Positions 17,144 to 25,310 of a stretch of DNA of 64,000 bases are shown here, in pieces (position 1 is the first letter of the stretch; each line of letters begins with the position of its first letter). A program made the position numbers and the translations under genes. The DNA lies in NCBI RefSeq assembly GCF_042849255.1, contig NZ_AP026866.1, positions 3,472,001 through 3,536,000 on the forward strand, written 5' to 3'. This stretch comes from Oceaniferula spumae. GTDB taxonomy: Bacteria > Verrucomicrobiota > Verrucomicrobiia > Verrucomicrobiales > Akkermansiaceae. Below the pieces are notes generated by a model, which had not been told where the DNA came from, ran no database searches, and saw only the letters and a list, made by a program, of their open reading frames with translations.

Positions 17144-19429
17144 CTACCGTTTCAGCATCAGGTCACTGGTCAGTATTTCACCGAGGATGAACATGAACTG
17201 GTAGTCATAATTAACTGCTTTGTTAGAAATGCTTTTCACGATCTCGTGATCATTGCGGTTGAGCTTCCGGCCTTTGGCATACTCTGCGAGTTTGACGATG
17301 AAGTAGTAGGTGAAGGTGTCTTTGTTTTTCAGCAGGGCTTTTCTGAGCCCTCGAACGTCTGAGAACTTGGTGCCCAGATATTCACCAGCGGCATCGATTT
17401 TTGGAGTGCCTTTGCCATAGGTGTCGCGGTAGCGCCCGATGATATCGAAGTTTTCCAAGGCCAGACCAGGTGGGTCCATGATTCGGTGACAGGCATAGCA
17501 CTTGGGATCCTTGCGGTGGGCGTCGAGTAAGTCGCGTGCTGTCTTTTTACCTGAAAGATCCGGCACGATGGCGGGGACTTCCTCTGGCGGTGGTGGCGGC
17601 GGTGTGCCCATCAGTTGATCTAACACCCAATGTCCACGAGTGACAGGTAGCGTTTCCACTCCGTTGGAAGTGATCGCGTGGATGCTGGCGTGGCCTAACA
17701 GGCCGCCTCTGACCGAGTTCTTCGGCAGTTTCGCCAACTTCATCTCTTTTCCTCCGGTGAATGGGATCTTGTAAAGGTCGGCGAGTGGTTTGTTGAGGAA
17801 GGTGTAGTCGGAGTCCAGAAAGTCTGTGATCGGGCGGTTTTCGAAGAGGACGTGTTCGAAGAAAAGCAAGGTCTCCTGCCGCATGAATTTTTCCAGCTGA
17901 TCTTTGTAGTAAAACTTGTAGCTTTTGTCGTCCTCGGATGGCCTCATGCTGCCAAGTTCGTCGAGCGACAGCCACTGGGAGGCGAAGCCCTCGACAAAGT
18001 GCTTGGCCTTGGGATCCTTCAGCATGCGTCTCAGTTGCGCTAGATAGACATCCTTTTTAAGAAGGTCTCCGGAGTTTGCCAGTCTGAGCAGCTCCATGTC
18101 CGGCATGCTGCTCCAGAGGAAATAGGAGAGTCGGCTGGCCAGTTGGAAGGGTTCCAGTTTTCCCAGGTCTTCCTTGATGTAGAGGAAATCGGTCGATGCC
18201 ATGATGGCTGCGAAGGTGCGGATGTATGCCTTGAGCCAGCTGCCTTGTTTCTTGTGCTGGTCCTCGAGATACTCCGTATATCTGGCGAGTTCGGTCCGGT
18301 CGACTTGTCGGCGGAAGGCTCTGGACATGAAGTTGCGTAGGATCACCTCACGTGTTTTCCTGTCAGTGAAGTCAGGCATTTCATCCATTTGGAAAGTGGT
18401 CTTATAAGTCTGCGGCGGCCACTCGGTATCTAACGGTCCCTCGATGGTGATGTCCTTGATGGCCAGAGCGGGAATGGGCCAGGGTTTGCCTGCCGGTCGA
18501 CGGCGGTTGATGGTTCGCGGCTTTGGCGAAACATGGCCCTGATAGAATGGTCGGGCTCCCTTTTCCAGCCAGATGACTTTGCTGTAGGGGGCAAATTCAT
18601 CGTCCTTGATATTGAAAACTTGGAAGGTCTTTGTAGTGCCTGCAAATTCGGCCATCAGACTCATCTTGAACGGTGATCCGGGGGCGGGCAGCTTTGGGTT
18701 CCGGTCGATGCCCATCGCTGTGGCTGTGATGCGGTATTTGCCGGAAGTGGGGATGACGGAGTTATACTGTTTGGGAGAGATGCCTCCCTTTTTTTGCCTC
18801 TGCACGGCGTAGCCTTTGTTGATGCCTGCGAATTGCCCTCCTATAGTGAACTGCTTGGCGGTAAAGGTGGTTTTTCCTGTCTTCGGCATCTCGGTAGCCT
18901 CGGTGTAGAGGGCCGTGTTCAGGCTGATGGTGGCCGAGCGCAGGTATTCCAGCAGGAGTTCGTTCGAGATGATCAGGCTTTCGCTGTTGGTATCGAACCC
19001 TTCTTCGATCTCGTCCTCAAAGACACCGGCGGCAGGATCGAAGTAGTCGTCTGACAGGCCTAACAAATCGCGCACTGTGTTGCGGTATTCCCGTTTGTTG
19101 AGGCGGCGGTAACCTGTGGCGATGGTAAAGCGGTCGTCGCGCGTGATGGCATCCACTAGCTTGGTGATTTGCTCAGCAATTTCATCGGGTGGCTGCGTCG
19201 CCTTGGGTGGAGGCATGTCAGCGTGCTTCAGCTGGTCGTAGATATTGAGCCAGAGCTCGGCATCAATTTTCCGAATGTTGTCCAGACGCACGCCGGACTC
19301 AACCTTGTCAGGACCGTGGCACTTGACGCAATACTCGGCGATAAACTTGGCAACCGGCTGGTATTCACCCTGTGCCTTTACAAAAGGGGAGAGCAACAGA
19401 GCCAAACCCAGATGGAGGTAGAACTTCAT
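17144..19429 (-). CDS. DUF1592/DUF1588-family planctomycete-type cytochrome c protein
   Basis: 761 aa with signal peptide (residues 1-20). Heme-binding C34-V-K-C37-H lies at the N-terminus (PSCyt-type domain: FIAEYCVKCHGPDKVESGVR). DUF1587 (YRRLNKREYRNTVRDLLGL), DUF1595, DUF1592 (LASRLSYFLWSSMPD), DUF1588 (RGGLLGHASIHAITSNG...TLPVTRGHWVLDQLMG) and DUF1585 (DTFTYYFIVKLAEYAKGR) follow. A second CxxCH (CYACH, about residue 650) precedes DPPGLALENFD. The family is secreted, probably redox active, with unknown substrate, and abundant in Planctomycetes and Verrucomicrobiota. It starts 5 bp after the DUF1552 gene, so the two form one operon. Confidence 0.92.
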   Translation of the reverse strand: MKFYLHLGLALLLSPFVKAQGEYQPVAKFIAEYCVKCHGPDKVESGVRLDNIRKIDAELWLNIYDQLKHADMPPPKATQPPDEIAEQITKLVDAITRDDRFTIATGYRRLNKREYRNTVRDLLGLSDDYFDPAAGVFEDEIEEGFDTNSESLIISNELLLEYLRSATISLNTALYTEATEMPKTGKTTFTAKQFTIGGQFAGINKGYAVQRQKKGGISPKQYNSVIPTSGKYRITATAMGIDRNPKLPAPGSPFKMSLMAEFAGTTKTFQVFNIKDDEFAPYSKVIWLEKGARPFYQGHVSPKPRTINRRRPAGKPWPIPALAIKDITIEGPLDTEWPPQTYKTTFQMDEMPDFTDRKTREVILRNFMSRAFRRQVDRTELARYTEYLEDQHKKQGSWLKAYIRTFAAIMASTDFLYIKEDLGKLEPFQLASRLSYFLWSSMPDMELLRLANSGDLLKKDVYLAQLRRMLKDPKAKHFVEGFASQWLSLDELGSMRPSEDDKSYKFYYKDQLEKFMRQETLLFFEHVLFENRPITDFLDSDYTFLNKPLADLYKIPFTGGKEMKLAKLPKNSVRGGLLGHASIHAITSNGVETLPVTRGHWVLDQLMGTPPPPPPEEVPAIVPDLSGKKTARDLLDAHRKDPKCYACHRIMDPPGLALENFDIIGRYRDTYGKGTPKIDAAGEYLGTKFSDVRGLRKALLKNKDTFTYYFIVKLAEYAKGRKLNRNDHEIVKSISNKAVNYDYQFMFILGEILTSDLMLKR

Positions 19430-19434
19430 GCTTG

Positions 19435-20697
19435 TTAGGTCAGGATGTTGTTCACGTCGCCTGTTGCGGAGTTGTATTTCTCAACTTCGAGACCGAAGTT
19501 CTGCAGCATCGAGGTGTATAGATTGTTCAGCGGCGTTGCCGACTTGTTAGGCTGCTCGGCGTTGTAGTGACCCTTGTGTTTAAATCCGCCTCCGGCAATC
19601 ATGATCGGGAGGTTGCGGTTGGAGTGGCGACCCGCATCGCTGAGCGCACTGCCGAACAAGATCATGGTATCGTCCAGCAAGTTCTCGTCGCCACCCGGAG
19701 TGCCGGCGAGCTTTTCCATGAAACGGGAGACCTGGTTGATGTAAAACGATTCGATGATTTCCAGCTGCTTGAGCTTGTCCGCTCTCTTGCCGTGGTGGGA
19801 CAGGGAGTGGTAGCCGTTGGTGATGCCATCGAGTCCGATCCGCTTGTTGTGCATGCCGTAGCTGAGCGTGAAGATGCGGCTGGAGTCGGTCTGGATGGCG
19901 AGGCGGAAGAGGTCGAACATCGTGCTGCTGGTGCCCTCGTAGCCGAGCTCGCCGTGGCGGCCCACGTCTTCGACCTCGGGCATTTTCACATCGGGTTTCT
20001 CGATCCTGCTCCAGCGCTTCTGTCCCTGAAGCTTGCTTTCTGCATCGCGGATAGCGGTCAGGTATTCATCGAGTTTGTCCTTGTCTACGCGGTTGACCTT
20101 GGAGCCGAGGGTTTTGGCCTGGCTGCGGATCAGATCCAGTACGCTGCCCTGCTCCTCGACTTCGATGGCGAGGGCTTTTTTGGCGGCTTGAGAGTCGTTG
20201 ACAAAGAGCTGCTTGAACAGAAGCTGAGGAGAGCTGATCTGGCGCATTTGTGTGCCTGAAATGCTGTAGGACGGTGATCCCTTGCCGCCAAGGTTGACGT
20301 GGATGGAGGGGAAGCGTGTATTGTAGCCGACGGAGCTGGCTGCGATCTGATCGACCGTGGGAAGGCTGCCGACCCCACGTGCGGTTCCATTTAGAAAAGA
20401 GTTCAGTCCACCATGTCCGGCAAAGACGTTGGGGTGGTCCATGTTTGAAAACACGGTGAATTTGCCGCGATGTTTCATCATCGATCTCAGCACTGGGCTG
20501 GGTGTGAAATTCGGGCCGAAGTCTCTGGGGAAAAAGGCGCCCGGATACATGCCCAAGCCGGTGTCGACAAAGACCATGCGTTTGGTGGCTTGGGCCGCTG
20601 CCTGCTTGGTCTGGCCAAACGACGGTAAGGAATGGAGAAACGGCAGCCCGATCGTGATGCCAGCTGCCCTTAAAAAATGCCGCCTAGATTGATTCAT
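19435..20697 (-). CDS. DUF1552 secreted protein (Tat signal)
   Basis: The ATG at 20697 gives MNQSRRHFLRAAGITIGLPF, a twin-arginine signal (SRRHFL), and a 420-aa product; the alternative start 18 bases upstream only adds MLNFPV. The body carries DUF1552 features: GMYPGAFFPRDFGPNFTPS, a heart of SVLDLIRSQAKTL, and FGSALSDAGRHSNRNLPIMI near the end. The fold is related to the DUF1501/sulfatase-like group; its biochemistry is unknown. It is the first gene of a two-gene operon with the DUF1592 cytochrome, the standard arrangement in these phyla, which suggests that a folded cofactor-containing protein works with a c-type cytochrome outside the cytoplasmic membrane. Confidence 0.9.
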   Translation of the reverse strand: MNQSRRHFLRAAGITIGLPFLHSLPSFGQTKQAAAQATKRMVFVDTGLGMYPGAFFPRDFGPNFTPSPVLRSMMKHRGKFTVFSNMDHPNVFAGHGGLNSFLNGTARGVGSLPTVDQIAASSVGYNTRFPSIHVNLGGKGSPSYSISGTQMRQISSPQLLFKQLFVNDSQAAKKALAIEVEEQGSVLDLIRSQAKTLGSKVNRVDKDKLDEYLTAIRDAESKLQGQKRWSRIEKPDVKMPEVEDVGRHGELGYEGTSSTMFDLFRLAIQTDSSRIFTLSYGMHNKRIGLDGITNGYHSLSHHGKRADKLKQLEIIESFYINQVSRFMEKLAGTPGGDENLLDDTMILFGSALSDAGRHSNRNLPIMIAGGGFKHKGHYNAEQPNKSATPLNNLYTSMLQNFGLEVEKYNSATGDVNNILT

Positions 20698-20745
20698 GAC
20701 GGGAAAATTTAGCATGAGCTACCGTGTTGTCACGTTAAGAAGCCG

Positions 20746-20871
20746 ATGGAACAAGTCATGAAGCAGCCAAGGTGGAAGGCTGTTATGGAGCTGGGTTACC
20801 AAGTGGTCGATATGGCCATGCTTTCTGACCTTGAAATATCAAGTAGAACTTTGAGTATCAGTATTACATGA
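20746..20871 (+). CDS. Possible small upstream ORF
   Basis: A 41-codon frame (MEQVMKQPRWKAVMELGYQV at its start) ends in a TGA that overlaps the ATG of the following sulfatase (ATGA). This geometry allows translational coupling. No family is recognised and the frame could be fortuitous. Confidence 0.22.
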   Translation: MEQVMKQPRWKAVMELGYQVVDMAMLSDLEISSRTLSISIT

Positions 20872-22388
20872 AGCAATTCCAACGAATGACTGCCATTGGG
20901 CTGTTTTTACCAGTGTTGTCCGCCATCACCTGCGCAGAATCTCCAGCGAAGCAGAACCGGCCAAATGTGGTGATTCTCTACGCCGATGACATGGGCGTGG
21001 CTGATGTTTCCTACGGTGATGCCAAGGCAAAAATCATCACCCCGAACATCGATAAGCTGGCCAGCCAGGGTATGACATTTTCTGATGGTCACAGCTCTTC
21101 CGGAGTGTGCACTCCCAGTCGCTATGCCATGCTCACCGGGCAGCACCACTGGCGCCGATTCCATGGTATCGTCCAAGCATTTGGCAAACCGGTTTTCAAG
21201 AAAGACGAGTTCACGATGGCACGCATGTTCAAGAAGCAGGGCTATGCCACCGCATGTTTTGGGAAATGGCACCTCGGCTGGGATTGGGACGCCATTCGTA
21301 AGCCCGGCGTGAGCAAAAAAGACATCAAGCTGGCCTCATCCTATGATTGGACCAAACGCTTTCCAGGTGGGCCGGTCGACCAAGGTTTTGACCATTACTT
21401 CGGCGATGGCACCATCAATTTTCCACCCTACTGCTGGATTGAAAACGATCGCGTGCTCACCGTTCCCACCAAGCCGGTGATCAAATCGCGCCCCCTCGCT
21501 GGTGGTGGCAGTTTCCGTCCCGGCCCGATGGCTGAAGGCTGGAACCCCTATGATGTTTTACCGACGATCACCAAGAAGACGGTGGAGTGGATAGAAAAAC
21601 AGAAAGCCGGTGAGCCGTTTTTTGTCTACCTCGCATTCAACTCCCCGCACTATCCCATCGTTCCTAACAAGGAGTTCCACGGCAAGTCCAAGGCGGGATA
21701 CTACGGGGACTTTGTCGTCGAAACCGATGCCATGGTGGGCAAGGTCATGGACGTTCTGGAAAAGAAGGGTTTGTTAGAAAATACCATCGTCATCTTTACT
21801 GCGGACAACGGCACCGAGAAGCATGCGTATGAACGACTGGAAGAGTTCGACCAATGGAGTTCCGGTGACTTCCGCGGGCTGAAGCGCGATCTCTACGAGG
21901 GTGGCCACCGGGTGCCGTTCATTGTCAGCTGGCCAGCGCAAATCAAGGCCGGTGCTCGCTCTGATGAAACTGTCAGCCAAGTGGACTTCGCTGCCACCTT
22001 TGCCAAGATCATCGGCTACCCGCTGTCCAACGAGGTGGCGATCGACAGCTACAACCTCCTGCCAGTTCTCAAGGGTGAAGACTACCGCAAACCACTGCGC
22101 GTAGCCACCGTTCAGAATACTAACAAAGACAAATACGCCCTGCGTCAGGGGGACTGGGTATTCATCAATACCAACACCGGAGCCATGCAGTCCGAGCCCA
22201 AGGCCTACCTGGAGCACTTCGGATTCAAAACCTGGCCAAAAGATACACCAGGCTTGTTGTTCAATCTGAAAGACGACCCACGCCAGACGAAAAACCTATA
22301 CAGCCAACAACCAGAGAGAGTGAAAGCCATGCAGGCTCTGCTACAGCGCTACGTCAAGGGCGAGCGTTGCGCTCCTAAAAGAAACTGA
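20868..22388 (+). CDS. Secreted S1-family arylsulfatase
   Basis: 506 aa with signal peptide (residues ~1-23, ending CAES). PNVVILYADDMGVADVSYGD binds the metal. The canonical formylglycine motif is C81-T-P-S-R85 with YAMLTGQ behind it. KWHLGWDWD, FNSPHYPI and TADNGTEKHAYE follow in order. It is closely similar in its C-terminal subdomain to the truncated sulfatase at the window start (KYALRQGDWVFIN), so both belong to one subfamily. Role: desulfation of exogenous glycans in the periplasm or outside the cell. It is divergent from DUF1552; the intervening 170 bp must hold both promoters. Confidence 0.94.
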   Translation: MKQFQRMTAIGLFLPVLSAITCAESPAKQNRPNVVILYADDMGVADVSYGDAKAKIITPNIDKLASQGMTFSDGHSSSGVCTPSRYAMLTGQHHWRRFHGIVQAFGKPVFKKDEFTMARMFKKQGYATACFGKWHLGWDWDAIRKPGVSKKDIKLASSYDWTKRFPGGPVDQGFDHYFGDGTINFPPYCWIENDRVLTVPTKPVIKSRPLAGGGSFRPGPMAEGWNPYDVLPTITKKTVEWIEKQKAGEPFFVYLAFNSPHYPIVPNKEFHGKSKAGYYGDFVVETDAMVGKVMDVLEKKGLLENTIVIFTADNGTEKHAYERLEEFDQWSSGDFRGLKRDLYEGGHRVPFIVSWPAQIKAGARSDETVSQVDFAATFAKIIGYPLSNEVAIDSYNLLPVLKGEDYRKPLRVATVQNTNKDKYALRQGDWVFINTNTGAMQSEPKAYLEHFGFKTWPKDTPGLLFNLKDDPRQTKNLYSQQPERVKAMQALLQRYVKGERCAPKRN

Positions 22389-22530
22389 AGGGTAGATCGA
22401 TAGGCTACTTCTTTTTCTCGGTTAAGACTCAGACTCACTTCGCCACCATCACGCCTTGTCTCACTTTTCGTGACCAGGGAAGGTGGATTTTTGACTTTGC
22501 GAGGTGGCAAGTTTCTCAGATAATACCCGA

Positions 22531-23079
22531 ATGAAATCGATCATGACCCTGATGACGAGTGTGTTAGGCCTTTTGGCTTTGGCAAGTTTTTCGCAAGCTG
22601 ACGAACTGTCAGATGTCCAAGGTAAGCTCTTTCCGCTGAAGAAGGAGTATCGGAAATTTCTGCCCAAAATCGACCGGTTCAATAACCCGAAGTGGAAAGA
22701 GGCCAACATGGCCTCGATCAAAGCATCAGCTGCAGTGGGGAAGATGATCGATACGCATCCGGATCTTGAAGAGCTACGCCAAAAAAAGGCAAAGGCGAGT
22801 GCTGCCTATCAAGAAGCCAGAAAGGGAGATAATAAGGAGCTAACCGCTAAATTGCAGCGTGAAGCTCAGGATGCTTCTGGTGCCTTGCATCGTGAGGGAT
22901 TCAAGCTGCAGGAGGTCAAAGACCTGCAAGCGGCGTCGATCGAAGCGAGACGCAAGGTAGAGGCGATTCAATACGATATGGTCGCAGCTCTTGGGGGTGA
23001 GGCCAAAGAGGTAGCCGAGAAGCTTCGCGCACTTGAAATCAGATACCGCGAACTTCTGGCAGCGAAAGAAAAGAAGTAG
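22531..23079 (+). CDS. Secreted coiled-coil protein of unknown function
   Basis: The ATG at 22531 begins a signal peptide (MKSIMTLMTSVLGLLALASF, cleavage after SQA). It was preferred over the in-frame ATG 27 bases upstream because the latter places charged residues before the hydrophobic core. The 182-aa product is then almost entirely helical and rich in Lys, Glu, Ala and Gln (AYQEARKGDNKELTAKLQRE, RRKVEAIQYD, VAEKLRALEIRYRELL), suggesting a long coiled coil. I do not recognise a family. It lies alone between a sulfatase and trpG, convergent with trpG with 21 bp between the stops. Confidence 0.7.
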   Translation: MKSIMTLMTSVLGLLALASFSQADELSDVQGKLFPLKKEYRKFLPKIDRFNNPKWKEANMASIKASAAVGKMIDTHPDLEELRQKKAKASAAYQEARKGDNKELTAKLQREAQDASGALHREGFKLQEVKDLQAASIEARRKVEAIQYDMVAALGGEAKEVAEKLRALEIRYRELLAAKEKK

Positions 23080-23100
23080 AGCTTTGCTCCGATCAACTTC

Positions 23101-23676
23101 CTAACACTGTAGGAAGTTTTTTAACATCTTCATGCCATCTTGGGTGAGGATGGACTCCGGGTGGAACTGGACGCCGTGGATGGGCAGGGACTCGTGCTGG
23201 AGGCCCATGATGGTGCCGTCTTCTGTCTCGGCGGTAATTTGCAAACACGAAGGCAAGGTGTCGCGTTTGACGACGAGCGAGTGGTAGCGGGTGGCGGTGA
23301 TTGGATTCGGCAAGCCTTTGAAGACGCTGCCGCCCATGTGATAGACGGGGGAGGTCTTACCGTGCATGAGTTTTTCCGCTCTAACAACGTCGCCGCCGAA
23401 GACCTGACCGATGGACTGGTGGCCGAGACAGACACCGAGGATGGGGGTGGGTGTTTCGGCGTCCTTGCCGAACTCGCGGATGACATCACAGGAGATGCCG
23501 GCTTCGTTCGGTGTGCAGGGGCCGGGGGAGATGCAAATGCGCTCCGGTGCCAGCTCACGGATTTCATCGATGCTCATGGCGTCGTTGCGAATCACCTTCA
23601 TCTCCGTGCCAAGCTCGCCGAAGTACTGGACGAGGTTGTAGGTGAAGGAATCGTAGTTATCGATGACGAGGAGCAT
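23101..23676 (-). CDS. trpG: Anthranilate synthase component II (glutamine amidotransferase)
   Basis: 191 aa, class I glutamine amidotransferase. The start MLLVIDNYDSFTYNLVQYFG is diagnostic. Nucleophile Cys sits in GVCLGHQSIGQ and the catalytic His/Glu pair in IHGVQFHPESI. It delivers ammonia from glutamine to TrpE for anthranilate synthesis, and may also serve aminodeoxychorismate synthase as an amphibolic PabA. It follows trpE on the minus strand with a 32-bp spacer that contains a 26-bp dispersed repeat. Confidence 0.96.
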   Translation of the reverse strand: MLLVIDNYDSFTYNLVQYFGELGTEMKVIRNDAMSIDEIRELAPERICISPGPCTPNEAGISCDVIREFGKDAETPTPILGVCLGHQSIGQVFGGDVVRAEKLMHGKTSPVYHMGGSVFKGLPNPITATRYHSLVVKRDTLPSCLQITAETEDGTIMGLQHESLPIHGVQFHPESILTQDGMKMLKNFLQC

Positions 23677-23687
23677 TGTTTCAGTTG

Positions 23688-23713
23688 GAAGTGATCGGTG
23701 TGCAGTGATCAGT
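23688..23713. repeat. 26-bp spacer repeat, copy 1
   Basis: Two GTGATC half-units separated by a GTGTGCA linker form this repeat, mostly in the trpE-trpG spacer. It differs at one position (G for A) from the copy at 27150-27175. Confidence 0.7.
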
Positions 23714-25217
23714 GTTGATCAGAACCGATGGTTCTGGCTAAACCGATGGCTCGGCGGAGGGCCATGGATTTGTTGACGGTTTCTTCGTATTCGTAGGTCG
23801 GGTTGCTGTCGGCTACCACTCCGGCTCCGGCCTGAATGTAGGCTTTTCCATCCTTGAGCAGACAGGTGCGCAGGGTGATGCAGGAGTCGTGGTTGCCATC
23901 CCAGCTGAAATAACCGACCGCTCCGGCGTAAGAGCAGCGTTTGCTTTTTTCCAGCTCGTTGATGATCTGCATGGCGCGGATTTTGGGAGCTCCGCTGACG
24001 GTGCCGGCGGGGAAAGTGGCTCGCAGCACATCGTAGGCGCTGTGTTCATCGTCGAGGTCGCCGTGCACGTTAGATACGATGTGCATGACGTGGCTGTAGC
24101 GCTCGACGATCATGAAGTCGTCCACGGTGACGCTGCCGTGTTTGGAAATTCTACCGACATCGTTACGCGCCAGGTCGACCAGCATCAAGTGCTCGGCGCA
24201 TTCTTTCTGGTCGGCTAACAGATCAGCGGCGAGGGCATCGTCTTCATCTTTGGTTTTCCCTCTCCAGCGCGTGCCGGCGATCGGGCGGATATCGATGCGG
24301 CCATCAATCGCACGCACGTGAACTTCAGGCGAGCTGCCAACGAGTGCGAAGTCGTCCAGCTGCACAATAAACATGTAGGGCGACGGGTTCACATGGCGAA
24401 GTGCGCGGTAGAGGTTCACCGGGCTGCCATCGAAATCGAGTTCGAATCGCTGACTCGGAACAATCTGGAACGCATCACCGGCGGCTATGTATTCCTTCGC
24501 TTGCAGAACCATGTCCTCGTATTCCTTCTGCGTGGTATTGCTTTCGGCTTCGGGGGTTTCGAATTCGGCCAAGCCATTGAGCGGGGGAATGTGCAGAGGC
24601 TGGTCGAGCTTCTTGATCATTGCCGCGATACGATCGCAGGCGTTCTGATAGGCAGCGTCCGGGCTGTCGTGTTCGTCGAGAAAAGCATTGGCCACGACGA
24701 CGAGTCGGCGCAGGCGGTGGTCGAAAATGAGCAGGTCTTCAGCGACCATGAACAGGGCATCCGGCAGGTCGAGTTCATCTTTTGCCGGAGCTCCGATGCT
24801 AGGCTCGAACTGTCGCACAGCGTCATAGGAGAGATAGCCAACAGCGCCGCCGTAGAATGGTGGTGCGTTTCCGTGAGTGACGGGTTGGTATTTCTCCATC
24901 AGCTGTTCCAGCTCCGCGAGGATATCCTTTTCAGCGGTCCACTGCCTACAGCTGCCGTTTTCACAGAGCGTGATCTCGTGATCGTAGGCCTTGATGACAG
25001 TGCGGGGATTGCTGCCGAGAATGGAGTATCGACCGCTCTCACCGACGCTTTCAGCACTCTCAAAGAGAAAGGCCTCACCCTCGCCACTGATTTTCAGGTA
25101 GGCGGACAGGGGAGTTTCAAAATCGGCGGCCAGCTGGGCGTAAACTGGCACGACGTTTCCCCGCTCCGCGAGATCGCGGAACGCATCGATAGACGGGCTG
25201 ACAGGTGTGGTGCTCAA
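23709..25217 (-). CDS. trpE: Anthranilate synthase component I
   Basis: 502 aa, typical length. N-terminal part: TPLSAYLKISGEGEAFLFES followed by VGESGRYSILGSNP, which in the family forms the tryptophan feedback site. The chorismate-binding domain has DIRPIAGTRWRG, ELVDLARNDVGR-type sequence (MLVDLARNDVGRIS), FPAGTVSGAPKIRAM and GYFSWDG. It converts chorismate plus ammonia to anthranilate, the first tryptophan step. It is the first gene of trpE-trpG; no trpD or trpC follows, so the pathway is split in this genome. No leader peptide was recognised upstream. Confidence 0.96.
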   Translation of the reverse strand: MSTTPVSPSIDAFRDLAERGNVVPVYAQLAADFETPLSAYLKISGEGEAFLFESAESVGESGRYSILGSNPRTVIKAYDHEITLCENGSCRQWTAEKDILAELEQLMEKYQPVTHGNAPPFYGGAVGYLSYDAVRQFEPSIGAPAKDELDLPDALFMVAEDLLIFDHRLRRLVVVANAFLDEHDSPDAAYQNACDRIAAMIKKLDQPLHIPPLNGLAEFETPEAESNTTQKEYEDMVLQAKEYIAAGDAFQIVPSQRFELDFDGSPVNLYRALRHVNPSPYMFIVQLDDFALVGSSPEVHVRAIDGRIDIRPIAGTRWRGKTKDEDDALAADLLADQKECAEHLMLVDLARNDVGRISKHGSVTVDDFMIVERYSHVMHIVSNVHGDLDDEHSAYDVLRATFPAGTVSGAPKIRAMQIINELEKSKRCSYAGAVGYFSWDGNHDSCITLRTCLLKDGKAYIQAGAGVVADSNPTYEYEETVNKSMALRRAIGLARTIGSDQH

Positions 25218-25310
25218 CGCGGCAAAGCATGTCTGTTATTTGCTCGGGCGCAACTCTGAAAAAGTTGGAATCCTGTCAGGTGAAAATTATCCTATGCCGG
25301 AAAAATACAA

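Noticed and set aside
23130..23567. Long Ser/Pro/Thr/Ala-rich frame on the minus strand inside trpG
   Set aside because: It is an alternative frame of trpG with biased composition from GC-rich codons and has no start context or family.
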